In this document: one piece after another, positions 10,716 to 22,311 of the stretch
Layout of the letters: each line of letters opens with the position of its first letter
How positions within the stretch are numbered: the first letter of the stretch is position 1
Assembly (NCBI GenBank): GCA_030374805.1
Contig: JARGSG010000231.1
Coordinates: 124,001-188,000, forward strand
Reading direction: 5' to 3'
DNA from: Gracilaria gracilis
Lineage: Eukaryota > Rhodophyta > Florideophyceae > Gracilariales > Gracilariaceae
Length of the DNA stretch: 64,000 nt
The notes under the pieces: generated by a model
The model's database searches: none
What the model was told of the DNA's origin: nothing
The model's input: the letters and a program-made list of their open reading frames with translations, nothing else
Made by a program: the position numbers and the translations under genes

Positions 10716-11572
10716 ATGCTACTAGCCTCAAGAAGAATCTCGTGCTCAATTCCGCGCATCATGCCCGACATTTGCTTAGATTCATTCGCGTACCGTCAAT
10801 TTGACGATCCAAAGTATGGTGGCACCAAGATCACACTACCAAAAGAGCAGTTTATGGACAAAGTTCTTGCTTTTTATGAGCAAAGAAAGGCCATGCAGGA
10901 CGAATACAACGACCGGCCCGTTCTTGTTGATGGCTACGCCCCGTTCTGCAAGCATATATTCATGCCCAATTTCGACGACACAATACGCGATGGAGCAATG
11001 GAGATAACTGAGCAAAATGAACATTTGTTGAACACAGCGTATGAGGCTCGCAACGAAAGAGAGCTGCCGGTGCTTGTTCGATACTTTCCTGGCGAAAAAG
11101 TTTCACCGCCAGTTTCCAAGTTTCTCGACCTCATTTGTACGTTGTTGATGCGCAATCCAAGTTCATCTTGAAGGCTCAATTCTAACCAGCGAATCGATAA
11201 TACAAATGCATTTGTGTTTAAGCAGTGTATAGTCGGGAACAAATACACAAGGAAAATGAAGCGATGGGGAAGACTGAGACTCTGGGCGATGCTCCATGGC
11301 GTCTCATCAGTGTGAAGGGCCAGGCGGAGCCTTACGAGATCCCAATGTAAGATTCCTCATCGTCAGAACCATTGAAAAGCGCTGATAAGGTTATACATGC
11401 GATGAATTCACTAACTCCTTGCAATTACCATATACTATTATACCCAACAAGGAACCCCATCACAATGATGAGAAATGAACTCATTTCGCAAGGAGGAAGC
11501 GGTGTTCCAATCAACCGTGACGCTTACATGAAGAGTGTGGAGTACTGGACAACTCACGCCACGATCCACTAA
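10716..11572 (+). CDS. DUF3228 family protein
   Basis: Three exons, 10716-11136, 11226-11346 and 11452-11572, give 220 aa; introns of 89 bp (donor GTACGT) and 105 bp (donor GTAAGA). The joined protein shows the DUF3228 signature blocks as I know them: RQFDDPKYGG, VDGYAPFCKH, NEHLL followed by YEAR, ELPVLVRYFPG, LILYSREQI, APWRLISVKGQAEPYE, NPITMMRN and GGSGVPINRDAY. All key blocks fall in frame only with these splices, which supports the model. An alternative start is the Met at 10761, nearer the conserved domain; the first 15 residues are weakly conserved in appearance. The family is found in bacteria and algae; its biochemical function is not known to me and none is assigned. Confidence 0.85.
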
Positions 11573-12015
11573 CACACTCAGTCTGCATGCGCGTCTCTGT
11601 GAAGGGTCGAAGAATAAAACGCTAATACTCAAGCACCGCCGCAACGTGGTTGATAAACTCATTGGCTGGTGATGACAAGCCGTTAATCTCCAAAACCACT
11701 GCGTACGGGAAAGGCCACAAGTCCATCAGTACTGAATGCGCTTGGAATGGACATGACGAACAGTTATGGATGCCTTGATTTATTCAACACATGATCAAAA
11801 ATGAGCCGCTCATGCACCACCAACATGAACCGAGGGTTCCACTACAAGCAACGGCAGCTAAACAAGTCGTAGGGCCATTTCAACGGCTTCCTGCAATTCA
11901 CAGAGGGAAAGGCCCGTCAAGCGCGGAACAGAATAGTACGTTCATGAACTCGACGCAGCAAAAACAAAAGTATGCGCACAGATGAAGATAAAAAAAAAAA
12001 AAGTGGGGGCGTTTG
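11573..12015. other. Convergent 3' region, no gene seen
   Basis: It lies between the stop of the DUF3228 gene and the stop of the minus-strand Pro-rich gene. An A-run at about 11989-12001 sits next to the second gene's end. No ORF with a recognisable motif. Confidence 0.45.
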
Positions 12016-13080
12016 TTAAGAAGAATCATCCTGTGCTCTCTGATCGCTCTCCAGAAGAGTGGTGATGGATTCCTGAGGGGGTAAACGAGATTCGATCTCT
12101 TTCCTCAACATCTCCAAGCGCATCTGCCCCTCCTTGACATTGTCCTCGGCAGCAATGACAGCAGCCTCCCGCGCGCGTAGAGTCTCCCCCATACTGACCA
12201 CCTTGCCAGCATTGGGGATGGGCTTGACAAGCGACAACACACTTGTACCAGGTTTGGCAATGACAATGGTACGTCTCCAGAGCGCGGTGGCGGCCACAGT
12301 GGGCACCAATACGAGCGGAATGACAATGCGCGCCGGCCACGAGCGTAACACGTGCGGCACAAAGGTGTGAAGCAACAAGATGACGGAGGCGTGCAACACG
12401 AAGATGAGCGTGGGGTCCGGAAGCTTGCACACCATATCCTTCACCTTTTGCAGCGGAGGCTTTGTCGGTGAAGCGGGCGGCGCACTGTCAACCGCGGGCG
12501 GTTTGGGGCGCTTGAACATGGCCACAATGGTGGCGAGCAGCCCCGTGTGCTGCTGCTCGTTGACGGCGTGCTCAGGTGGGACGGGCGGCTGCGAAAGCGA
12601 CGCGGATAGGTTATCCGAGCTGGCGCGGTTCCAAGACACGTCGTGCACGGGCTGCGACGGCGACGCGTCGGAAGCGGGCGGCGGGGCGGAGGCCAGCGGC
12701 GACGCATTGCTGAGCGGGGCGGAGAGCGGCGTGTGGGCGGACTGCGGACTGGTGGCGGCGGTGGTCCACGCCGGCTCGTCGTGGATGGACGGGAACTTTG
12801 GCGGCAACGGTATCTCCTTGGGCGCGTCTCTGCGCGGCGGTGGCGGCGGTGGCGGCGGTGGCGGCGCAGCGGGCGGAGATGGAGCAGCGGGAGATGGAGC
12901 AGCGGGAGATGGAGCGGCGGGCGATGGGTCAAGCGGCGCGTCCGGGAAGGGCGGCGGCGACGGCGGCGACTGCGTGGAGGCGAGCGGGGGCGGGGTGAGG
13001 GGTTTGGCGGAGAGCGAGGCGTCGCGGATGAGCGTGGGCTCTCGCGGGAGCTTGGGCGCTTGGTGGAAGGACGAGGACAT
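12016..13080 (-). CDS. Proline-rich protein with two membrane helices and a coiled tail
   Basis: 354 aa from the ATG at 13080. The frame stays open upstream, but the extra 169 residues look like untranslated GC-rich leader. Residues 1-220 are a low-complexity Pro/Ala/Ser domain. It includes three copies of the five-residue unit PAAPS (about 54-68), encoded by near-identical 15-bp units around 12880-12925, and a run of Pro (73-82). Two hydrophobic helices (about 224-243 and 251-268) form a hairpin, followed by a charged helical, probably coiled-coil tail (about 298-335) rich in Glu, Arg and Leu. The hairpin plus coiled tail resembles ER-shaping or membrane-tether proteins, but I recognise no family. 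It is divergent from the SANT/MYB gene across a GC-rich 1.15-kb region. Confidence 0.7.
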   Translation of the reverse strand: MSSSFHQAPKLPREPTLIRDASLSAKPLTPPPLASTQSPPSPPPFPDAPLDPSPAAPSPAAPSPAAPSPPAAPPPPPPPPPPRRDAPKEIPLPPKFPSIHDEPAWTTAATSPQSAHTPLSAPLSNASPLASAPPPASDASPSQPVHDVSWNRASSDNLSASLSQPPVPPEHAVNEQQHTGLLATIVAMFKRPKPPAVDSAPPASPTKPPLQKVKDMVCKLPDPTLIFVLHASVILLLHTFVPHVLRSWPARIVIPLVLVPTVAATALWRRTIVIAKPGTSVLSLVKPIPNAGKVVSMGETLRAREAAVIAAEDNVKEGQMRLEMLRKEIESRLPPQESITTLLESDQRAQDDSS

Positions 13081-14235
13081 GGTGGCGACGACGGTGCGGC
13101 GCGGGCGCGGTGCGCGGGCGGGCGCGGGGATGCGGGCGCGGGCGCTGAAGGAGCACAGCACGCGGTGAGAGATGAGGAGGTGAAACGGCAACTGACATGC
13201 GTGGTGGTATATGAGTACGTGTGCACGTGTGTTGCGTGGCAGCGTGGAGGCCAGTTGGGCGAGTTGGGAGTCCCAACTTGGGACGAGTTGGGGCGAGTTG
13301 AGAGAGGGAAAGCCAGATAAGCTGCGCACATGCGCGAAGGGAAAACAGAGAGTGTTGTTTGGTGATGATGAGGATGAGGATGATGGGTGGGGGCGGAGAT
13401 GCGGATCTCGGATTGGGGACGGGGAAGGGGGGGCGAAGCGAACACATTGTGTGCCACCGGTACCGTCGTACAGGCGCGCGCTGCACGACGGCTGCGTCCA
13501 AGCCGGCGCGGGGCGCGTGGCGCGCACACATGCAAAAGACGTGTAACCGCGAGCTGACGTGTAAGGCGCGCAGCACACGTGCAGCATTCGCGCCGACTCG
13601 GCGTTCCGTATGCCTTTTTTAACTTTTTACAGAAAGTGCTCGTTCCGTAAGCGCCGAATTTGGCCGCCAGCCGAAGCGGCACGCGCGGCAGATTCGGCGC
13701 CGAAGCGGCGCGCGCCGCGGCGCGCCAACGGGCGCTTACACGCGCGCTGCAGCCGCGCGCCGCTTTGAGAGATACGATCTCACAGTGGCGCCGCGCCGCA
13801 ATGCGCGGCGGCCGCGGCGGCGCGCAAATGGCGCGCGCCATCGGCGCCAATCTGCGCCTATCTGCGCCAATCTGCGCGCGCGCGCGCCCAAAAGATCTGC
13901 CGTATCTCGCCGCCGCCCAATGGCCACTCAGCGTGCGCGCCGCCACGCGCGCCGTCGCCGCCGCGCGCGCGCTCCGCGTGCCGCCAGATTTCGTGCGACG
14001 CCAGCGCGCTGGACACGTGCGCCGCGCGCGTGCGCGCAGCGGGCGCGCGCGCGCTGCGCCATACTTAATCGCTGCGCACCCGTCGCCCCGTGCACGCCCC
14101 CGCACTTCCCCTACCCGCCGCACTTCATCTAAAACCGCCCGCACCCATCCGCGTTCCTCCTCTTCACCAACCACCCCAACCTCCACCACCTCCCATCCCT
14201 CCCCCTCTCCCCCTCCCCCCCCTCCTCTTCCCCCA
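13081..14235. promoter_or_regulatory. GC-rich divergent promoter region
   Basis: Very GC- and CpG-rich sequence between divergent starts. Next to each gene the mRNA-sense strand is pyrimidine-rich: C/T tracts at about 14150-14235 before the plus-strand ATG, and purine-rich plus-strand sequence at about 13355-13440 before the minus-strand ATG. Several CGCGCG runs occur at 13740-14060. A 10-bp tandem repeat lies at 13841-13880. Long ORFs here in several frames are composition artefacts. Confidence 0.55.
13841..13880 (+). repeat. Four 10-bp tandem units, E2F-like
   Basis: Four consecutive decamers of the form TCTGCGCCAA (first unit TCGGCGCCAA, second ending TA, fourth ending GCGCG). The first holds GGCGCCAA, the reverse of the E2F consensus TTGGCGCC. 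Spacing of 10 bp places the units on one face of the helix, which is suggestive of a factor-binding array. Confidence 0.6.
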
Positions 14236-15327
14236 ATGGACGTCACGCAGCACACGCGCTTCTTGGCCAACCCGATTGCGCTCGCCGCGTCCGCCGAGCT
14301 GCGCGCCAATGCCGCCGCAAACGCATCGCGCATCCGCGAGCTCGAGACCATTCTGCACTCCAAGCGCCGCGAGCTGGCGCGCCTGCACAGCACAAAGCGG
14401 CTGCGCGCCACCTCCATCACGCCGCCGCCCAGCGCGTGCATCACGCCGCTCACGTCGTCGCCGCGCACCATCGACTACGTCAAGAACACGCCGCGCGAAA
14501 TGGCCGCGCGCGGCTCGCACTGGAGCTTTGCCGAGAAGGCGCGCTTCGAGGCGGCGCTGCACCGCTACGGCCCCTTTGCGTGGGATCACATCATCCGCGC
14601 CGTCGCCACGCGCTCCGACAAGCAGGTCAAGGCGTACGCCGCGCGCTACCGGCGCAGGAAGAAGCTGGCCGCCAAGGCGCAGCAAGAGGCCGTGCGCGCG
14701 TTTGCGGCCGCGCAGCTCAACGCCGCCGCAGCCGCTGCCGCCGCTGCCGCTGCAAACCACTCGCTCACCATGTATGGACGCGCGCCCCGCCGCGAGCTGC
14801 CCAAGTCGGAGCACCGGCTGGCGCCAATCATGCCGGCCGATTTTCGCTCCTCTCCCGGCGTGCACGTGCGCTCGCCGGACGTGACGCCGTTCTCGAGCAG
14901 CCTGTCCGCCTTTGGCGGCGCCGACGCCGACTCAGGCGCCGAGTGCGCGCCGCCGTCGCCGCCGTCGCCGCCGCCAGTGAGGGCCGCGGCGGGCGCGTGC
15001 GAGCAGGCGTGCGGCGCGGCGCTGATGAGCGACGCGGACGACGGCACGGACGCGGACGCGGAGGCGGAGGCGTGCGCCACGGAGCCCAGCGTGGTGGAGA
15101 GCAGCAGCAACGCCGACACCGACGACGCGCTGTTCGCCGACGCGCACATGGGCGGCGACGGGCTGGTGCGTATGATGCGCGCGGCGTCGGAGGAGATGAC
15201 GCGCGACCACGCCGAGCGACAGGTGTCGTTGGAATGTACGCTGCTGCGCGACAGCGACGATTGGACGCTTGCTGACAGTTTGAGCGGCGAGTTGCTGCAC
15301 GACGCGCTACTGGCGGCGCCGCTGTGA
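14236..15327 (+). CDS. Single SANT/MYB-repeat transcription factor
   Basis: 363 aa from the ATG at 14236, which follows a C-rich leader. Residues about 28-52 form a short coiled helix. Residues about 94-141 are one MYB/SANT repeat (HWSFAEKARFEAALHRYG, then WDHII, then KQVKAYAARYRRRKK) with the regularly spaced Trp/Phe core. The third helix has the VKAYAARYRRRKK form, similar to single-repeat SHAQKYF-type MYB factors. An Ala run (about 154-168) follows, and the C-terminal half is acidic (Asp/Glu/Ala with many Ser), as in an activation domain. Nuclear location and DNA binding follow from the domain; target genes are unknown. Codon use is extremely GC-rich, like its divergent partner. Confidence 0.85.
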   Translation: MDVTQHTRFLANPIALAASAELRANAAANASRIRELETILHSKRRELARLHSTKRLRATSITPPPSACITPLTSSPRTIDYVKNTPREMAARGSHWSFAEKARFEAALHRYGPFAWDHIIRAVATRSDKQVKAYAARYRRRKKLAAKAQQEAVRAFAAAQLNAAAAAAAAAAANHSLTMYGRAPRRELPKSEHRLAPIMPADFRSSPGVHVRSPDVTPFSSSLSAFGGADADSGAECAPPSPPSPPPVRAAAGACEQACGAALMSDADDGTDADAEAEACATEPSVVESSSNADTDDALFADAHMGGDGLVRMMRAASEEMTRDHAERQVSLECTLLRDSDDWTLADSLSGELLHDALLAAPL

Positions 15328-15520
15328 GTTTGTTTTATTTTTCCTTTTTTTGTCGCACAACGCGCGCATTTGCGCGCATTTTGCGCGCATGTGCGCCGCG
15401 CGTTCTCCGCTTTTTTTTTTACTTTTTCCGGTTTGGGAGAGGCGATAATAATTGTGTATTTAAAAGCAGCGCCGTCTGCTGCTGCTGTTTGTGGCTTTTG
15501 CTCGCGTTGTGTAAATGTGT

Positions 15521-15552
15521 TTTAATTAATTAATTAATTAATTAATTAATAA
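15521..15552. repeat. TTAA tetranucleotide microsatellite
   Basis: Seven to eight perfect AATT/TTAA units about 200 bp after the SANT/MYB stop codon, at an abrupt change from GC-rich to AT-rich sequence. Confidence 0.9.
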
Positions 15553-18500
15553 GCACACACGCCGCAGTGGTGCTTTCAACTCAAAAACTCGATCTACCTT
15601 CGTAGAGAACAGCCACTCTCATATCTGGCCCTCCCCCTGTCTCCCGCTCTCTACCTTCGCAGAATATCTTCCAATCTCACCCATCTCGCCCCAATTCCTG
15701 TCCCTCCAGCGCTCCTTCCATCCTTAGCATCCGATCGCCGCTTCCAACGCGAATCAAACTGCCCCAACTTGCCCACATCCCGCCCGCTTCCCCTCTTTAT
15801 TTCGAAACAAGCACACACCTCATGTCACGTACCAGCCGCCGCCGCAGCTTCTCGAAAAACGCACGGCTTCGTGCTGCTGCACCCATCGATACATTCCCTC
15901 AGGCGTGGAATACACCGCATCCCTTATTAAACGTAGATCGATACATGTCAACCTGGAAACCGATTGCGCTTGTGGCGCACTCATCTCGAACATCGACCCA
16001 CAACTTGTGAAGCTACGCCCTGCGCTTCATCCAACCCATTCGTGGAAAACCGCGTTGGCATCGCTCACAACATGTGAAACCCTAGGCACGTGCGCCGCAC
16101 TCCATGCCTGCTATCCATGCCGCCGTGTCCAGTGTGCGCTGCGTACCAAAATTCGTCTCATGAGCAACAGTGCCTGTGAGCGCCTGTAAATCGTCGCACC
16201 ATTCCGCACATCCGCGTGAAAGAGCGCCCCGCGCAAGACCTCTTGGCACACCCCCCATCGACGCTTGTCGCCTCTACATACTCACTGTGACTACTTGTGC
16301 CGTAATGACAGCACATGCCTTGATCCGCGCGGAAGGAAAACATCAATCCATCTTCTTATGACGCACCAAAAATGTATGTTCCGTTCACGTGCAAAGAATC
16401 CATCTTTGTACACCGTTCACCACCGAGACGGCGATCGTAGCAACATGCTCTCTCTCCCCGCGCACTTCTTGCAGGAACAACAATCAAAAGTTACGCGCCG
16501 TTGTGTTCGCGGAGTGAATTCCAGATTCGATCATCACCCAAATCAAACTCACGTCTTCCACGAAACACAGTTGCTTCACTCATCGGGATGGGTCTCCGGC
16601 CGGCTTCCGAAAAACGGTGCGGGAAGGAACTTGAAGCCAACGGTGTACGGAAACCAAACTGATCCAAGTACGGTGGCAATCAAAGCAGAACGTTAGCATC
16701 TTGTGCGACCCAAAAAAAAATTCAAAAAACGATGTGTGCTCTATGCACCGCCAATAACCGTTGACAAGAAGCTGTCAAAGGCGCGCTGCAATCGCAGCGC
16801 ACAGATTGCGTAGCGCGCGTCAAAAACGAGCCTGACGACCCACATGTGATGTTGGTTCCTTGCCTCAAGTGCCGATCTCCAGAAACGCCTAGTCAGGTTT
16901 GTGATTAGTGGTACGAGATAGTGGTACGTGAGTGTTCGAAGTCGAAGAGGTTAAATGTACACTGACAACGGATGCATTCCATGTAACGCGAAAGTGATGA
17001 ATGACTTGGCACTGCAGCGGGCTGTCCGAGCTGGGCATGAGAGAGAATGCACCCATCGCAGTTGACAAGCATGTTATGATCACAGACAGCAAGCAAACCC
17101 AAAAAAGTTGAGGTTCGTCGGCTTTCCTGTGGAAAAAGGTTGCTGCCACGTGCTTTTGAAGCAGAAATATACACTCTCACACAGTACGCTGTTCCAAAAC
17201 ATTGGTGATGTTGCAGAAGACGGCGTGAGTGTAATATGAAGAGTAGTCTGGCAATGAACGACACATTGTGGAACTGTTCCGTTCATTTACGCGACTTGTC
17301 TCGTGTTCGTGCTCTCAACTGTCGAACAATCATACTCGTGACAATTTGAAAAGCGCTTGCTTCGCTCAGCTCAAATACTACATATACTGTACTTGCGCAG
17401 TGATATTGAGATGGAGCTCGTGACGGCAGCTGTGGGCTTCCCATACGCGTCATTCGATATTGATGATGAAGGGGACAAAAGTCTCGATAGGGATAAGCTG
17501 AAAGTCATGCAAGCGCTGCAACGGGCGAGGATGGCATGAGCGGCGATCTCGAGAAAGCGCACCGGCGGCCGCTTCGAAGCCGGTTTGGTTGGCCCCATTG
17601 GCCATCGCGAGAAAGAAAGCAGCCAGACAGGTCTCATTTGCACACTCTACTGTGACACGAGGCAAGTCACCGTTCGTACAACGGTATGAACGATATCAAC
17701 GGTAGGAGCGAATTGGGTTTTTTTGTTTTGTTTGGTGGTCGTGTCAAAATTGTCTTGTCATTGTGATGGCTGTTGAGAAAGCGGCTGTATGCGCGCATAT
17801 GCGGAAACAGGAAAAAAAAAAAGACAGAACGGACCAATTGTTTTTGGCACGTGCGCAAGTGAGCGGCGTGTAACCTTTTGTGCGCCCGTTTCATATCTAC
17901 CTTCGTATGTCTCGTAACAGCCTCTTCTGAACACGCGCCTGTGCAAATTCGTGGCGCATACAACATCCACTTGTGCCACGTACGTGCGCGCCCCACTGGG
18001 GCGCCGGGCCAGTGTCCAGAGCGTTAATTCTGTGTGCAATCTTTCGCAGCCCTGTGTAACTCACCTCTAGTTCTTCGTCAACCCTCTACCGCTTGTCGCA
18101 CCGTTATGTAACTTCAACCTGGAAGCACCCGTTGCAAGTAATCACGTTTCGCTCTCGTTTCACGGTTGGCAAGCAACTACGATGGTAACTGGTAACGCTA
18201 CCGTCGCCATCTGTGCGGCCTGCAGCCCGCAGTGCGCAATGCTGGCCGCACACACTCCGCAGTGCAATGCCCCCTATGATGCCCACAACTTTGTAGCAGT
18301 GTGCTGACACTCCCTTTAATATGCATCTTCCATCGACGAGTTGCTGGGCGAAGTCATCTCGTTTTTAACATACCCGTACATGTAGGATAAACGCTACAGT
18401 AAGGGTTACCTCCATAGCATAATAGTTGGTTGGTGATTGGTAACCCTTTTAACTCGCTTTCACGAATGCATACCAAGAATGAAAAAATAATGGCAGATTC

Positions 18501-20639
18501 CACAATCTGCCCGAACCATTCTCATGCAAACACACATAACATACTTTCGTAGCTTTCCATCCATCGCATTTCTTTCCGCATAGCACGGTACCAACGGTAT
18601 CTGCCGATCTTCGCGCCAAGTACCGTTCAACCCCACCAAACCAAACCTCCACGATCAGTGATGCATTACCTTTACACTTTGATCTAGTAGCAGATCGCAC
18701 GAACCACATTGAACGTTACCAACGGAAACCGAATAGCGTTTTTTGCCTTCCAACCCTTTTGGCACTCTTTACCCCTCCCTTACTGCCACGAAGCGTTACT
18801 ATTGTACAGTACACTTCCCTTGCAAATATAAAGCACTTCTATCGTTTTGGAATCGTCCTGCACCCTCCACCTGCAGCACTTTCTGTCACGTTTTGTGGTA
18901 CTCAACGTCGGTGAACGCTCGATACTATCTTGATCTCATTTTCAAGCGTATCACAGTTGGATTCGCTCCAAACTGTTTCATAGCTGGCAGTGTTTCGTGT
19001 CCTGACATGCTTTACTTCGAGAACTCGTAGAACGCCCTTTAACTGGCTCTAGTACGCTCAAATAGTCCCTAGGTTCCCAACGCTCTCTCGTTTGTGCTTT
19101 GCGTCCCTCTTCGCTGTTCATTTTCAATTCTAAGCGAGCTAAGAGACAGAGAGAAAGAGATACAAGACACACTATTTCAATACGAGATTCCAACGCCGCC
19201 AGAGATGCCTTGCTCTCACTTTCGCGCGGTTATCTGTGGTGCTTTTCACCCATTTGGTCTTAAGGTTCGTATCTTACATTCCTCAAGAGTGAATAGATAA
19301 ATGAGGCGCAGCGCGAACTAATCGGAGTGCTCTTGAAGGATTTGTTTCCAGAAATGAAGAAAATGGACGTGTTCTGCATTGTTGAATCGTTTCATATCAT
19401 TTGACGCTTCTTAATGGCACTCAAAAGGATCATTCAACCAAATCTTGAAGCTTTATGAAACTTATGCAGATGCCCTGTCCTTGCTTTCCTTCCAAATCGA
19501 TCACGTCCCTGTATTGTAATAAGTACTCCAGGATTTGACGAACCGGCTATGAAAATTGCTTTAACCAGGCCTGGCTTTACCTTATCATTTTCGTCGCACT
19601 ATCTCCCAGGGATAACGTAACTGGATAACGAATTTGACTTTAACTCCCCCCCAAGTTCCTCGATTCATGAATTTGTTTGACGCGAGCAACTACATAAGTT
19701 TTCTTAGCTGTTCAGGGGAGACGAAACATTGTCAGATGGTCATGGACTTGGACAAGGGAAAGCTGTGTAAGCATTCTCAATTTGTTTCGATATTCCTTCG
19801 CTTGCGGATTATTGCTTGGTTCATGTTTTCTGCACCTATTGCGCCATCGTCCTCGCAGAGTTCCGTTTGGTAAGTGAGACTTGGCAGCAGCATGCTGCGC
19901 TTGTACCTTTGCTAGGCATCTGACATGTGGAGACTCTTTAGATCTCTCGTTTGTTAGATTGACATCCATAATACCAGAACCCGTGTGCGAAATGAATCTC
20001 TGATCAAGAGGAATTGCAGTATTGAACATCCGCTTAATACTTCTTGTTGGCGAAGAAGGAGAAGAAGAAGAAGAAGGAGAAGAAGGAGGTTTTCAGTTAC
20101 ACCGACATTTCCTTGATACCGTTGCTCAAAGTCTTATTTTTTTGAAATTGTTTCCTTGTGCACTATGAACGACGATACTCCAGTACTGTACATATGTGCA
20201 CTACGCTGTACCTTCGTATAAGCAATCGACGCCTTTGAGTATGGAAGACTATGCTCTCCGAGATGCGGTCTGCATCGCACATTCCAAGTAAATCCTACAG
20301 CAAAGGTGAGGGAATGGTTATCAGACTTCAACTGTGCGATCTTCCATCAGGTTCCCGATGGAGAAATCCCAGGAAACATGACGAGCTGCATTTGCTTTTT
20401 TTCTCTTTCTTGTTGTGGATCAGAATCTGTGAATGGCGCGCTACCTTCTAAACGAGTTAGTTCTTGCGATGAGCCCAGCCTTTCCCGCTAGCCACACCTC
20501 CGGGTAGATATGACTGGTACTGCTTAAACGCAATATATACTCCTCGTAAGTATCTAGCGCTCTTTGTGGTTTTTTGTTCTCTCACTGAAGAAACAAGTGA
20601 AGTGGATGTTCTCCAGGTGGAAGACCACCACATTGAATG
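15553..20639. other. Gene-poor region, no supported gene
   Basis: About 5 kb with only short ORFs on either strand and no recognised domain. It carries several copies of the octamer TACCTTCG (15595, 15652, 17898, 20209). A (GAA/GGA)-rich patch (about 20050-20090) looks like the tail of a retroposon on the plus strand. The 60-residue ORF at 17357-17539 was considered but has no supporting feature. Confidence 0.45.
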
Positions 20640-20760
20640 TGGGAGCAGTTGTTTTATTCTTCACTTTTGTGGTTATTTGCCTCCTGGTCAAAACCTGATC
20701 CGGAACTTCAAGTAGACATGGTTCTCTCGACTAACCAAGGCCGAAACCTTTTCAATCTCT
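20640..20760 (-). mobile_element. Degenerate LINE 3' end, copy 1
   Basis: Aligns by eye with copies 2 and 4 over the terminal segment (GACTTCAAG-like, then TTCTCTC and AAGGCC blocks). It is too decayed to code. Orientation is inferred from copy 4. Confidence 0.5.
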
Positions 20761-20765
20761 TTCGT

Positions 20766-20962
20766 GTCTTCTCTTCTTCTTTATTATGGTCAGGTGCCCG
20801 TGACTTCAAGACGAAAGGAGTTCTATCTAAAGATAGTTCTCTCTCTTGAGCAAGGCCAAAAACCGTAACGGCTATTGCTTAATCATATCTATGAAAGTCT
20901 AATCTCCACTTTCACTAGGTCCCGGTAGTACATCGCGAGGAGCTGCGTTTGCTATAGTCCAT
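20766..20962 (-). mobile_element. Degenerate LINE 3' end, copy 2
   Basis: On the minus strand it matches copy 4 closely: ATAGATATGATTAAG, then TTACGGTTTTTGGC, then AAGAGAGAGAACTA. It ends in ATAATAAAGAAGAAGAG, a GAA-type tail. A stop codon (TAG) replaces the Trp codon of copy 4 after ATTAAGCAA. Confidence 0.75.
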
Positions 20963-20984
20963 CCTCTTTCGCATGACTTCGAAA

Positions 20985-21190
20985 ACGTCTCATTCATCTT
21001 ATTCTACATTGCCGTCTGGGGCTCATGATTCCGAGGGGACAGCAGGCCTATGCTAATGGTAGTTCTCTCTTCAAAAAGGATGCCAAGATCTTGGACGGCC
21101 ATTGCTTAACCATTTCTGTCAAAAACCTCGCTGTTTTTCCTGTGAGGCGGTCGGGTCGTTATAGCGAGAAGCATCAGCGAGAAGAAATCA
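20985..21190 (-). mobile_element. Degenerate LINE 3' end, copy 3
   Basis: Shares TGATTCCGAGG and GGTAGTTCTCTCTTC (plus strand) with copy 4 in the same order and spacing. A further GAA-type tail (plus-strand CTTCTTCTTCTTTACTATG, about 21250-21268) follows nearby and may be yet another truncated end. Confidence 0.65.
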
Positions 21191-22137
21191 AAACAGGGCA
21201 TTGCCGACGCCTCGCATTCGCGATGAACCCACCTTCTTCGCTGTTTACTTTCTTCTTCTTCTTTACTATGAGCATGCACTTATATTACTCGTGATGCGAG
21301 GGGTGATGCGAGGGGATTGCTTATTTCCCCCGACAACCTGGAATACGCCCTTACTGGCTGCAAATTTACAACCGTGTTACGCTCACTGGATGACCACATT
21401 GCTCTCCCAAACAAGCATCAGACCTCTAAGGTAGTCTCGTCTGCATGAGCATTTCGCTACCGATGCTAGTCGTGTTTTCATCCCTTTTTTCCATCCCATC
21501 CCTTGTATCACATTGTTCGTCCTCTGAGCGCGTCGGCAGAGCCGCACACCAAGACAAGGCGCTTTGCACGAAACAGATTGCGCCGTACAAGATGTTATGA
21601 TGGCTCTCCCTAACTTGGCCCTCAATTCATTAGCGAGACCATGGAAAAGAGCCAGTCGCTTCACATTTTTATCCGATCCGGACTAGAGCGTAATACAATC
21701 TCCGAGAAAAAAAAACTGCATAAAACACAGGGTTGTCCCCGTTGGAGTTGAGTCCATGACAGATAAGGGGGAACGCCAGGGAAAAGACGATAGGCTCGTT
21801 CTCGGATGATCGGCTTCTGGCCTGCTGCTTGCCAGTATCTAATCGGGGGGTCTTTTTAGCGACGTAGCACCCAGGTCTACGGCTACTCGGGTCGCTTCGC
21901 TATTTACGACCTTACCGGATGTAGCGAGAGCACACGCTTCGTCAAACCATTTCTGCCATGCGCACCTCTTTTTCCCTCATAATCGCATCCCAGCGGAACT
22001 GCAACGTGCTCTTGCCATTATATTTTGGAGTCAAGGACGCCAAACCGTCTACTAAGTCTATTTGGTATTGCCAGCAGAGATGATAGCGTTATTTCAGTTA
22101 CTTCGTCGTCATTGGTTCCCTGTAGATGAATCGGATG

Positions 22138-22180
22138 GACGAGGCAGAGCCGGGACTTGAACCCTCGGCCCCGAGCTCTT
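22138..22180 (-). other. Pol III B-box-like motif, tRNA-like remnant
   Basis: The minus strand contains GGTTCAAGTCC, a perfect match to the tRNA B-box consensus, flanked by GAGG and CGGCTC. The T stem pairs at only three of five positions and no cloverleaf can be drawn, so it is not a working tRNA. It could be a tRNA-derived SINE fragment next to LINE copy 4. Confidence 0.3.
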
Positions 22181-22311
22181 TAAAGAGCAAGCGGAGGAAA
22201 CTACTGATTCCTCTAAAGCCTTTCACTGTGTTGTGGGTTACAAAACCATGGGAGTCCGCCCAGCTTTGGAACCGAGCCAAACCTTTTGAGCTGTTCTCGT
22301 GATCATGACGT

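Noticed and set aside
12441..14471. 676-residue ORF on the minus strand across the GC-rich divergent promoter
   Set aside because: It overlaps both the Pro-rich gene and the SANT/MYB gene in other frames, is dominated by Arg/Ala/Pro runs from GC-rich sequence, and has no motif.
16265..16696. 143-residue plus-strand ORF
   Set aside because: No recognised motif, no neighbouring exon and a composition like the surrounding non-coding sequence.
22138..22180. Functional tRNA gene
   Set aside because: The B-box is perfect but the T stem has two mismatches and no acceptor or anticodon stem can be built.
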